A DNA stretch of 64,000 nt, from contig CAYLVB010000010.1 in NCBI GenBank assembly GCA_964387075.1, positions 124,001 to 188,000 of the forward strand, in the 5' to 3' direction. Positions 1 through 7,621 of the stretch are shown one piece after another (position 1 is the stretch's first letter; every line of letters begins with the position of its first letter). Under the pieces are notes generated by a model. It ran no database searches, was not told where the DNA came from, and worked only from the letters and a program-made list of their open reading frames with translations. Position numbers and translations under genes: made by a program. The stretch is from PALSA-968 sp964387075. Its GTDB lineage: Bacteria; Bacteroidota; Bacteroidia; B-17B0; Aurantibacillaceae.

Positions 1-155
1 GCATTGACAGCGATTTTTTTAAGAACCCCGACATTGACTTTGGCATGGCTATTTTTTCGGTGGTCTTGTTGGTCATAGCCGGCGCTTTCGCGGGGCTTAT
101 ACCCAGCTTGCGTGCTTCAAGAATTGAACCCGTTGTTGCCCTAAGAGAAGATTAA
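1..155 (+). CDS. MacB-type ABC transporter permease, C-terminal end (partial)
   Basis: Only the last 50 or so codons are present; the reading frame is open from base 3 and stops at 153-155. The tail has one hydrophobic helix followed by a basic, short cytoplasmic end (IPSLRASRIEPVVALRED). The same kind of ending (IPARHAVSVHPVEALRTE) closes the next gene, so the two look like paired FtsX-fold permeases of a MacB/LolCE-type exporter. These are inner-membrane subunits that couple a cytoplasmic ATPase to a periplasmic adaptor. The ATPase gene is not in the window and may lie upstream. Family assignment is from the tail alone plus context, so it is moderately secure. Confidence 0.75.
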   Translation, partial: IDSDFFKNPDIDFGMAIFSVVLLVIAGAFAGLIPSLRASRIEPVVALRED

Positions 156-188
156 ATAAAGAACCTTATGACTTATAACTTCTAATTT

Positions 189-1448
189 GTGACTTTATTT
201 GACCGAGATAACTGGCAGGAGATATTCGCAACGATCAAAAAGAACAAGTTGCGTACGGCCCTTACCATGCTTGGTGTAGGCTGGGGGATCTTCATGCTTG
301 TGATCATGTTGGGTTGCGGCAATGGATTGAAGAACGGCGTACTGCGCAGTTTCTCCGGTTTTGCCAAGAATACACTCTTCATTTGGTCGCAACCCACTAC
401 CAAACCTTACAAAGGCTTGAGGGCCGGGCGAAACTTCATGTACAATAACGCGGATATTGTTTTATTAAGGCAATTGCCCGAGGTAGATAAAGTTTGTCCG
501 CGTCTCATACTGAGTGGGTTTCGTCAGACAAATAGCGTAGTGCGTGGCATGAAAGCGGGTTCCTTTGAAGTATTGGGTGATGTGCCTGAACTTTTCGAGG
601 TGATCAAATTCGGTCTCACTTCCGGCCGCTTTCTCAACAAGAAGGATATGGACGACAGGCGAAAGGTATGCGTGATCGGCGCGCGCGCTCGCGAAGTGCT
701 TTTTCGAAAAGATGAGAACCCGATAGGCCAGTACGTTCGCATCAGTGGCGTATATTTTATGGTGGTGGGCGTGTCGCGACCGTTGATGAGCGGGGGAGAA
801 GGGCAGGAGCAGGCACAGGTGATCAATGTTCCTTTCACCACGTTCCAAAAAGCTTTTAACGCGAATGATAAGGTGCATGTTTTTCCTATTAAGATCAAGG
901 ACGCGGTTCCTGCCGCGGTTGCTGAGGCCAAAGTGGTGGAGATCTTAAAAAAGAACCATAAGATAGCCCCGGAAGATAAAGTTGCCATCGGTCACTGGAA
1001 CTCAGGACTTGAATTTGAAAAACTGAACGGCCTCTTTACGGGGATAGAATTCCTTGTCTGGATAGTTGGCATTGGAACCTTACTGGCCGGTGTTATAGGT
1101 ATTAGCAATATCATGCTCATTGTAGTCAAAGAACGCACCAAGGAAATTGGTGTGAAGCGCGCGCTGGGTGCTACGCCGGGCATGGTAGTATCGCAGATAT
1201 TGCTCGAAGCAGTTTTCCTCACCTCGATTGCAGGTTACGCGGGACTGGTAGTGGGGATCTATTTACTGGAGGGCCTTAATGTGCTGGTTGGTGATAGCGA
1301 CGGCTCCATGTTCACCAATCCAACGGTAAATATTGGTATTGCCATGAAGGCATTAAGTGTAATAATTTTTGGTGGACTGGTAGCGGGATTCATTCCTGCG
1401 CGACACGCGGTATCTGTTCACCCGGTAGAGGCCTTACGGACCGAATGA
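189..1448 (+). CDS. MacB-like ABC transporter permease (FtsX family)
   Basis: This 419-residue inner-membrane permease fits the MacB/FtsX family. An N-terminal helix follows KKNKLRTALTMLGV (residues 17-30), then a long periplasmic domain (about 60-280), then three C-terminal helices with the conserved MLIVVKERTKEIGVKRALGA stretch near residue 310, and the usual EALRTE-type end. It begins with GTG at 189, 33 bases after the preceding permease, with no clear ribosome site, as is normal in Bacteroidota. It precedes the MacA-like adaptor by 40 bases. Two permeases plus an adaptor suggest a tripartite exporter of a drug, peptide or lipid; the substrate cannot be told from sequence. Confidence 0.88.
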   Translation: MTLFDRDNWQEIFATIKKNKLRTALTMLGVGWGIFMLVIMLGCGNGLKNGVLRSFSGFAKNTLFIWSQPTTKPYKGLRAGRNFMYNNADIVLLRQLPEVDKVCPRLILSGFRQTNSVVRGMKAGSFEVLGDVPELFEVIKFGLTSGRFLNKKDMDDRRKVCVIGARAREVLFRKDENPIGQYVRISGVYFMVVGVSRPLMSGGEGQEQAQVINVPFTTFQKAFNANDKVHVFPIKIKDAVPAAVAEAKVVEILKKNHKIAPEDKVAIGHWNSGLEFEKLNGLFTGIEFLVWIVGIGTLLAGVIGISNIMLIVVKERTKEIGVKRALGATPGMVVSQILLEAVFLTSIAGYAGLVVGIYLLEGLNVLVGDSDGSMFTNPTVNIGIAMKALSVIIFGGLVAGFIPARHAVSVHPVEALRTE

Positions 1449-1488
1449 AAAAAAGAAGCAATTAAAAAATAAGCGTAAATACAAGTAT

Positions 1489-2598
1489 ATGATAAAGCGA
1501 ATCTTTAAGACCCTTTTGTTGATCGTCCTGGTTGTTTTTGGGATCTGGACAATTTATTTCCTTTACGAAAAATCGCAAACCCCGCCTGAGGTTTTCGTGA
1601 CCAAAGAGCCTTTTGATACGACGATCATGAAGAAGACCGTTGCAACGGGTTCCATCATTCCGCGCAAGGAAGTGAATATGAAATCGCGGGTATCCGGTGT
1701 GATCGATAAATTTTATGTGGTTGCCGGACAAGAGATCAAGGAAGGCGATATCATCGCGCGTGTAAAGATCATTCCGAACATGGCCGCCTTGCAGGGAGCG
1801 GAAACCAGGGTTAGCCAGGCAAAAATAAGCTACGACAACGCGAAACTGGAATACGATCGCCAAAAGAACCTGCTCGACCAGGGTGTAATTGCCAAGGCAG
1901 ACTTTCTTCCCACGGAATTAAAATTTAAAAGTGCGGAGCTGGAAGTTGTATCGGCCGAAGATAATTTACAGATCCTGAAAGAAGGAGTGAGCAAGTCAAT
2001 GGCTACGGCATCGAATACAATTGTGAAATCAACGATCAGCGGGATGGTGCTGGATGTTCCGATCAAGGAGGGAAGCTCGGTGATAGAAAGTAATACGTTC
2101 AACGAAGGAACCACAATTGCCATTGTTGCAAACATGGGGGAGATGATCTTTGAAGGTAAAGTAGACGAGAGCGAGGTGGGAAAAATTGAAATAGGAATGC
2201 CGCTGGTGCTAACCGTTGGGGCTATCGATAATCAAACCTTCAATGCCAACCTGGAGTATATCGCGCCCAAAGGAGTTGCCGAGAACGGGGCCATCCAGTT
2301 CATGATCAGGGCTGCGATCGGCAAGCAAACGAATGGAGCTTTCCTGCGTGCTGCATACAGTGCCAGCGCTGATATTATCTTAGCGAAAAAAGAAAAAGCA
2401 ACCGTTATACCCGAGAGCGTATTGCAGTTTGAAAAAGACAAGCCTTTTGTGGAAGTAGAGAAAGGTCCGGGCGTTTTCGAAAAAGTATTCATCAAGACCG
2501 GTATCTCTGATGGGATAAACATCGAAGTGCTCGACGGAGTAAAAAAAGATATGAAACTTAAAATGCCGCAAGCGGCAGAGCCGGAGAAGAAGGGGTAA
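1489..2598 (+). CDS. MacA/HlyD-type periplasmic adaptor (membrane fusion protein)
   Basis: This 369-residue protein has an N-terminal anchor helix (about residues 5-24, LLLIVLVVFGIWTIYFLY). A biotinyl-lipoyl half-motif follows (VSGVIDKFYVVAGQEIKEGD, about 68-87), then a coiled-coil hairpin (about 100-165), the second lipoyl half (STISGMVLDVPIKEGSSV) and a beta-barrel domain. This order is typical of RND/MacA adaptors that bridge an inner-membrane transporter to an outer-membrane channel. It is the last gene of the cluster with the two permeases. A strong terminator begins at its stop codon. No outer-membrane channel gene lies nearby, so a TolC-like partner must be encoded elsewhere. Confidence 0.9.
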   Translation: MIKRIFKTLLLIVLVVFGIWTIYFLYEKSQTPPEVFVTKEPFDTTIMKKTVATGSIIPRKEVNMKSRVSGVIDKFYVVAGQEIKEGDIIARVKIIPNMAALQGAETRVSQAKISYDNAKLEYDRQKNLLDQGVIAKADFLPTELKFKSAELEVVSAEDNLQILKEGVSKSMATASNTIVKSTISGMVLDVPIKEGSSVIESNTFNEGTTIAIVANMGEMIFEGKVDESEVGKIEIGMPLVLTVGAIDNQTFNANLEYIAPKGVAENGAIQFMIRAAIGKQTNGAFLRAAYSASADIILAKKEKATVIPESVLQFEKDKPFVEVEKGPGVFEKVFIKTGISDGINIEVLDGVKKDMKLKMPQAAEPEKKG

Positions 2599-2623
2599 AA
2601 AAAGCCCCGCGAGGAGCTTTTTT
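2597..2623. terminator. Bidirectional rho-independent terminator
   Basis: The hairpin AAAAGCCCC-GCGA-GGAGCTTTT lies exactly between two convergent genes, with A-runs on one side and T-runs on the other. It can therefore end both the efflux transcript and the minus-strand transcript that stops at 2625. Confidence 0.75.
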
Positions 2624-2624
2624 A

Positions 2625-3986
2625 TTACTGTCGATGCATCAATACCGCAGACTCAAGGATACATATGTTCAATTGCACTTGCGTTAATTGTTCCATAACA
2701 ACTGTTAGGGATGCATGGTAATAATTACGCATCTCCCACGTAGTGCCCGGTTTATCGGTTGCCATTGCTAGATCACCACTTTCTGATTTGGAGAACATGT
2801 CTTCGGTTACCAAGAGCATATCTTCGCAATCAAAGTCTTTGCTTGCTTGATTTGCAATGTTCTGCATCTCGTACTTTATTTTTTTTAGTTTAGTTGATCT
2901 CACATCTTTATCCCATGTAAATCCAATTCCATTTATACCGTGATTTTCAAAATCGCTAAGTTTATTGTTAATATTCCATATTATTTCGGCGCTTGTTGGC
3001 TCATCAAAAAGAATAGATTCGGGCGACTCCCAATCATTGGAAAAAGCATAATCCTTCCATTTGTTGCCACTTTTCCAGCTGAATTTATGTTCATGAGATC
3101 CTTCTGCCAGGATATTTTTTAGGCTGTCGATATGCTCATATAAAGCTGAACACTTTGCGTGAAACACCGACAATCGATTTGCAAATATGTAAGAAGTGTC
3201 TGAGATCAATTGCTCGTATGCAACGGTATTTGTGTTTCTCAGTTCTTCGGTAAGAAACGCACTTTTGATATCTGCATTGATCGAACTTACTTCAAAAAAG
3301 CGACTAGGTCTCACATTTGTTAGACTGAAGAGCAGCCCGGTAGCTCCTACAAGAATAATGGTCGTAATAATGGTATTCATTTTGGTTTCAGGCTTGCGTA
3401 TCCCCGTAAAAAAGAAAAGCGGGATAAAGACAAGAATAGATACCGCGCTCGTGGCAAGCCAGAGAAAACCCGAGCCCGGCCAGTGCATGATCTTGAATAA
3501 CGTGGCCATAGAAACAAGAATTCCAACCAAAGTTCCGGTTGCCGCAACCATTTTGTCGCGCATGTTTTGAGACTCTCTCGCTTTTAAAACGAAAAGGAGT
3601 GGAAGAAAGACGAGGCTCAAGGTTGCAATGCCCAAAAGCAGCATAGGTCCTGCCCCTGCCCAATGCATGATCTTAAAGAAAGAGCCGCAGAGAAGTGCGA
3701 CCACAGAAAGGGCCCCACTCCATATCATTGTTTTTTTCATGGTGTAATAGTTTTTAAAGGTTAACAGCGTGATGGTCTCTTCTTCTATTTCCCAAAGCTC
3801 TCTTTTAAAGAATTGCTTAATGGTCTTTTGATAGAAGCTCTCAAAGTCATCGCCTTCTTTGAGATCCCGCTCCACAATACAGCAAACATGATCCAGGAGG
3901 TTTAACTGCAGATCCTCCATCTCAACGCCACGACGTCTAATGTCGTTGAGAATAAAATCGGTTTGTTGTTCAGTGAGGCAATACAT
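2625..3986 (-). CDS. Membrane protein with two GldL-like transmembrane modules
   Basis: The 453-residue protein has three parts. The first 75 residues form a soluble helical domain like the HAAS/DUF1700-type domains often paired with PadR regulators. Next are about five transmembrane segments (about 85-222). A soluble, predicted extracytoplasmic region makes up the C-terminal half. The membrane part contains a tandem duplication: FKIMHWAGAG at 104-113 and FKIMHWPGSG at 164-173, exactly 60 residues apart. That motif is the signature of the N-terminal membrane helices of GldL, the T9SS/gliding motor protein. The gene lies 3 bases downstream of the PadR gene, so it is probably the regulator's target. 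Function is unknown; a sensor or a motor-like membrane protein are both possible. Confidence 0.7.
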   Translation of the reverse strand: MYCLTEQQTDFILNDIRRRGVEMEDLQLNLLDHVCCIVERDLKEGDDFESFYQKTIKQFFKRELWEIEEETITLLTFKNYYTMKKTMIWSGALSVVALLCGSFFKIMHWAGAGPMLLLGIATLSLVFLPLLFVLKARESQNMRDKMVAATGTLVGILVSMATLFKIMHWPGSGFLWLATSAVSILVFIPLFFFTGIRKPETKMNTIITTIILVGATGLLFSLTNVRPSRFFEVSSINADIKSAFLTEELRNTNTVAYEQLISDTSYIFANRLSVFHAKCSALYEHIDSLKNILAEGSHEHKFSWKSGNKWKDYAFSNDWESPESILFDEPTSAEIIWNINNKLSDFENHGINGIGFTWDKDVRSTKLKKIKYEMQNIANQASKDFDCEDMLLVTEDMFSKSESGDLAMATDKPGTTWEMRNYYHASLTVVMEQLTQVQLNICILESAVLMHRQ

Positions 3987-3989
3987 TTT

Positions 3990-4331
3990 TTAAGCAGACT
4001 TATGTTTTAGATCAAGTAAAAATTTCATAGTGTCAATGAAGTCGGAAAATTCGTTCACTTTTTCCTTCGACCTCGCTTTTCCCTCTTTGCTTAAGGAATA
4101 ATATTTTCTTACACGCTTGCCGATGTATTCGGTTTCGGTGGTAAGCAATCCTTCTGCCTCCAGCGCGTGCAGGGTAGGGTAGAGCGCGCCTTCTGTTAAT
4201 TGAATGCGGTCGCCGGTAAGTTCTTTCACTTTTTGGGTGATCTCGTAACCATACATGCGCTTGTTGTCTTGCAGCAATTTCAGGATGATGGTCTTTAGCG
4301 TTCCTTTGATGAGTTCGGATGAGAATAACAT
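3990..4331 (-). CDS. PadR family transcriptional regulator
   Basis: This 113-residue winged-helix repressor has the PadR pattern: the N-terminal segment ELIKGTLKTIILKLLQ, then the recognition region with LTEGALYPTLHALEAEGLL (about 46-64), then the wing (GKRVRKYYSLSKEG, about 72-85) and a short C-terminal dimerisation helix. It is the first gene of a two-gene unit with the membrane protein at 2625-3986 and most likely controls its own operon. The operator is not obvious by eye. Start is ATG at 4331. The family assignment is secure; ligand and regulon are not known. Confidence 0.92.
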   Translation of the reverse strand: MLFSSELIKGTLKTIILKLLQDNKRMYGYEITQKVKELTGDRIQLTEGALYPTLHALEAEGLLTTETEYIGKRVRKYYSLSKEGKARSKEKVNEFSDFIDTMKFLLDLKHKSA

Positions 4332-4359
4332 GGGCGTGTTTTATTTGGTTAAATTAATA

Positions 4360-4962
4360 TCATATTAGTAAGTAAAGTGCGACGGCCGCTGCGTCAAGGG
4401 TCAAAACAATTGCGATCGTTATACGGTAAAGCCTGTCAAAACCATCGGCGGATAAGAGTGAAAGGAAATTAATGAATACCAGGAAGATCAGGAAATTATC
4501 CAAACGCCTGTATTTACTTATCTGTACGAGATGTTCACTGCCTGGTTTTGTGATGTAGGATGTTTTTCCAAAAATATTCCGGATCACGTTCAGTGTATCG
4601 CCCGGGGCAAAAACATCTGGCTTTGAATGCAGAAAACCTATCCAGTATATATTGCCGGCAAGTGTAGTCAGGATCATGTCTTTATTGTCGTTGCTCTCCG
4701 TTTTTCTCCAGATATAGAACTCCTCGATCTTCTTTTCTTTCAGGATCTCGCGGGTGGCTGAGATCACCAGCTCATTGAAATTAAGCAGGTAAAAAGCGAT
4801 AAGGAAAATAAGCGCCCGTAAAACCACCGTGACTCTGAAAAAGGCGCTTCTCCTGTAAAAGAAATTATATAATTGGCGCTTCCTCTCCTTCTCTTTAAAT
4901 TCGAGCTGCGACCTTTCTATAAGCCTTTCTCTTTTGCCTGAAGAAAATATCCTGCGTGCCAT
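4360..4962 (-). CDS. Hypothetical membrane protein
   Basis: I do not recognise this 200-residue protein. The first 40 residues are strongly basic and charged (RERLIERSQLEFKEKERKRQ). A transmembrane segment follows (about 48-66), then a soluble loop of roughly 80 residues, then two closely spaced C-terminal transmembrane segments (about 155-173 and 180-200). It lies 28 bases upstream of padR in the same direction, so it may be co-transcribed with the PadR/GldL-like pair. The minus-strand upstream region contains TATCTTGG, a near match to the Bacteroidota -7 box. Confidence 0.6.
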   Translation of the reverse strand: MARRIFSSGKRERLIERSQLEFKEKERKRQLYNFFYRRSAFFRVTVVLRALIFLIAFYLLNFNELVISATREILKEKKIEEFYIWRKTESNDNKDMILTTLAGNIYWIGFLHSKPDVFAPGDTLNVIRNIFGKTSYITKPGSEHLVQISKYRRLDNFLIFLVFINFLSLLSADGFDRLYRITIAIVLTLDAAAVALYLLI

Positions 4963-5061
4963 ATGCTAGTAACGCCAAGATACATTACTTTATTATACAT
5001 AAGAATATTATGTATGTAAATACAATGTAAAAGCTTGATATGCAATTAAATAAAAATTGAG

Positions 5062-6126
5062 TTAAACCATTTTCGCAGGAAAGGAGGTGAGGGCTTTCCC
5101 GTGTTTACCTGCTTTTCTAATAAGGTCTTTCGCGGCTTGTAATTCAAAAACCTCTTTAATGCTTCTCACTTTCGCAAAAGGGATCTGCATGACCCTGCAT
5201 GCTCTTTGCAAATGCTCAAGCGTATACTTCTTCACTTCCTTATTTAAAATACCAAAAAGTGTTTTGCGGTTCTTCACGCGTAATTGATTACTTAAATATT
5301 TTTTGTCGGCATGAACCTTATCAAACTTCAGCAGCGCACAAAGATCCAAAAATTGTTTATCGCTGCCGATGGCAAAGGTTACGGTATGTCCATCCTTTGT
5401 GCGGAAGATCTCGCCGTAAGGAGCAATGTTAGGGTGCAGCGAACCCGTTCGTTGGGGAAGATGTTTCGCATTGAGCCAGTTCGAAGCCTGGTTGGCCAGC
5501 GAGGTCACAGCCGCGTCGAACAAAGAAACCGTAACGCGGCTTCCTCGCTTCGTTTTATTTCTTTTTAACAGGGCCAGCAAAATAGCTTCTTTGGTAAGAT
5601 GCGCCGCAATAAGATCGATCAGCGCCACCGGCATTTTCAGCGGACCACTTTCCGGTGTGCCGTTAATGCTCATGAAGCCGCTCTCGGCCTGTAAAATGAG
5701 ATCGTAAGCTACGCGCTCATCTTCTTCCGAGAAACCAACAATGGAAGCATAAATGATCTTTGGATTTATTTTTTTAACAGAGGCATAATCTAACTTTAGT
5801 TTTTTGTCGTCGCCTTTCTTGTAATTCACAATAACGATATCCGCATTCTTAAGGTGGGAAATGCATTTTTTGTGATCCTTTTCATCTTTAAGGTCGAGGA
5901 GCAGATGTTTCTTTCCAAAATTAGCTGCCAGGAAATAAGCCGGCGCCTTGGAGTTCTTTTTCTCTTCGGGAAGTTTCCAGCTGCGCGTCACATCACCGCC
6001 CGTACGTTTATTTTCAATTTTGATAACTTCTGCCCCCAGTTCGGCGAAGAACAAACCAACACTGGGCCCGGCCAGTACGCTGGCCAGCTCCACCACTTTA
6101 AGATCCTTGCATAAATTGTTCTTCAT
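5062..6126 (-). CDS. CaiB/BaiF-type (family III) CoA-transferase
   Basis: The 354-residue protein carries the family III CoA-transferase fold. The N-terminal block VVELASVLAGPSVGLFFAEL and AEVIKIE (residues 11-38) is followed by KHLLLDLKDE. The segment AYDLILQAESGFMSINGTPE (about 139-158) holds the usual catalytic aspartate. The later DAAVTSLANQASNW and NIAPYGEIFRTKDGH blocks match the family. Such enzymes move CoA between carboxylic acids, for example in carnitine, oxalate or 2-methylacyl-CoA metabolism. The exact acyl substrate is not predictable. It is a stand-alone gene, divergent from the acetyltransferase gene. Confidence 0.9.
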   Translation of the reverse strand: MKNNLCKDLKVVELASVLAGPSVGLFFAELGAEVIKIENKRTGGDVTRSWKLPEEKKNSKAPAYFLAANFGKKHLLLDLKDEKDHKKCISHLKNADIVIVNYKKGDDKKLKLDYASVKKINPKIIYASIVGFSEEDERVAYDLILQAESGFMSINGTPESGPLKMPVALIDLIAAHLTKEAILLALLKRNKTKRGSRVTVSLFDAAVTSLANQASNWLNAKHLPQRTGSLHPNIAPYGEIFRTKDGHTVTFAIGSDKQFLDLCALLKFDKVHADKKYLSNQLRVKNRKTLFGILNKEVKKYTLEHLQRACRVMQIPFAKVRSIKEVFELQAAKDLIRKAGKHGKALTSFPAKMV

Positions 6127-6153
6127 TTATACAAAAGTGCGAATATTTTCGGT

Positions 6154-6161
6154 TAATTTTA
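6154..6161 (+). promoter_or_regulatory. Putative -7 box 3 nt before a start codon
   Basis: TAATTTTA matches the Bacteroidota -7 element (TAnnTTTG) except for the last base and ends 3 bases before the ATG at 6165. If used, transcription would begin at or inside the start codon. Confidence 0.35.
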
Positions 6162-6164
6162 CGC

Positions 6165-6719
6165 ATGCTTACAGTTAATTTCAATCCATTCCCCGAACTT
6201 GAAACGCAGCGGCTGCGCTTAAGAAAAATGCTTCCTTCCGACGCGAAGGCCTTTTTTGAAATGCGTTCCAATAAAAAGGTGATGGAATATATTCCCCGCC
6301 CGCTTGCACAAACAGAAGAGGACGCCCTGAAGCTCATACAAAGCATTGATGAAGGCATAACGAAGAACGAATTGATCAATTGGGGAATTGTTCTGAAAGA
6401 AGGAAATACACTCATAGGCACTATCGGGTATTACCGGATGAATCTCGCCAGCCACCGCGCGGAAGTGGGATACCTGCTGCATACCGGTTTCCAGAAGAAA
6501 GGATATATGCAGGAGGCGCTGCAAGCCGCACTGAAATTCGGTTTTGATGAAATGAAATTGCATTCTATTGAAGCGGTGACCGACCCGGATAATGTTGCTT
6601 CAAGAAATTTATTGCAGCGCAACAAGTTTGTGCAGGAGGCTTACTTCAAGGAAAATTTTCTTCACGAGGGCAAATTCCTGGATTCCGTACACTACGGATT
6701 ATTGAATAAAAAGATCTGA
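6165..6719 (+). CDS. GNAT N-acetyltransferase (RimJ/RimL-like)
   Basis: This 184-residue cytoplasmic protein resembles RimJ/RimL-type acetyltransferases. It opens with the typical LETQRLRLRKMLPSDAKAFF (about 10-29). The acetyl-CoA-binding motif A is AEVGYLLHTGFQKKGYMQEA (about 102-121), followed by a motif B region with NVASRNLLQRNKFV. These enzymes acetylate N-terminal amines of ribosomal proteins or small molecules; the acceptor cannot be deduced. It is a single gene, divergent from the CoA-transferase and convergent with the lipoprotein gene (4-base gap). Confidence 0.9.
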   Translation: MLTVNFNPFPELETQRLRLRKMLPSDAKAFFEMRSNKKVMEYIPRPLAQTEEDALKLIQSIDEGITKNELINWGIVLKEGNTLIGTIGYYRMNLASHRAEVGYLLHTGFQKKGYMQEALQAALKFGFDEMKLHSIEAVTDPDNVASRNLLQRNKFVQEAYFKENFLHEGKFLDSVHYGLLNKKI

Positions 6720-6723
6720 GCGT

Positions 6724-7530
6724 TTACTGGATCTTCACGGAATCCTTATAAAACGATTTTAAGGTGGTGAACATAAAATTTTTCGAACCCAGCACCTGGG
6801 GATTATATTTTATGAAGTCCAGATAATAATGGCCGCTGGCACAAGGGAGCATTTTTGTAAGGGAGTCTTTAAGTATAGTGACCGATACGGCTGTTCCCGC
6901 TACTGTAACAGAAGTGCTGTTGTACAAACTATCCCCAAACTGTATACGTATTTGATCTGCTCCACTTACCCCGTTGAGCGGTATGATCAGATTTTGTGAT
7001 TTATTGACCGTTGTGGATAAGGATGAAAGACCTGAAAAAGTAGGAAAAGGAGTATTATCTGTGTAAGAGAACGAAGGTATGCTACCGGCACCTGTAATAT
7101 TCCAATATACAGGAGGGGTGGGGTAAGTTGAAGTTGTATCCGTATAATATAGGTTTGCCGCTATGAATTTTAATTGTATCCCGTTCATTTCAACCGAATT
7201 CACGGATGCTGTTGGAAGAGGTGAGGAAGCCGTCATCCCAAGTGGCACCGGGCTGGTCCAAAAGGCAGCTTGATTACTGCTGTACGTAGTCCCGTTAAAA
7301 TCAATGGTGTATTTTCCCATGTCACCATTATAAATACCGGATGGATTTCCCGTAGTGGAACCTGTTGTAGATCCTGTTGAACCGGTAGTGCTTCCTGTGG
7401 TGGTGCTGCCTGTTGTTGTGCCCGGCGAGGTGCTGGAGCCTAATTGCTGGGTCTCGTTCTTCTTGCAGCTTACAATTATTAGTATCAAGGTGGCGCTTAA
7501 GGCAAGGCAGGTGAACAGGGATTTCTTCAT
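6724..7530 (-). CDS. Hypothetical lipoprotein with Gly-Ser-Thr linker
   Basis: The 268-residue product has a lipoprotein signal: a hydrophobic core ending LILIIVSCKK, with the lipidated cysteine at about residue 21. A low-complexity linker of GSTTG repeats (about 36-62) follows, then a beta-rich domain of about 200 residues with no family I recognise. It should sit in the outer membrane or periplasm, with the linker acting as a spacer. The repeat DNA encoding the linker is purine/pyrimidine biased and may vary in length between strains. It stands alone between the acetyltransferase and uvrA. Confidence 0.75.
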   Translation of the reverse strand: MKKSLFTCLALSATLILIIVSCKKNETQQLGSSTSPGTTTGSTTTGSTTGSTGSTTGSTTGNPSGIYNGDMGKYTIDFNGTTYSSNQAAFWTSPVPLGMTASSPLPTASVNSVEMNGIQLKFIAANLYYTDTTSTYPTPPVYWNITGAGSIPSFSYTDNTPFPTFSGLSSLSTTVNKSQNLIIPLNGVSGADQIRIQFGDSLYNSTSVTVAGTAVSVTILKDSLTKMLPCASGHYYLDFIKYNPQVLGSKNFMFTTLKSFYKDSVKIQ

Positions 7531-7621
7531 GGGTTTTGTTTTTCTGTAAGGTATATAGAATAAACGGAAGGAGCATCACCCTAAAGAGTGAGTTTACGGA
7601 ATAGGGATGATAAAAGATCAT

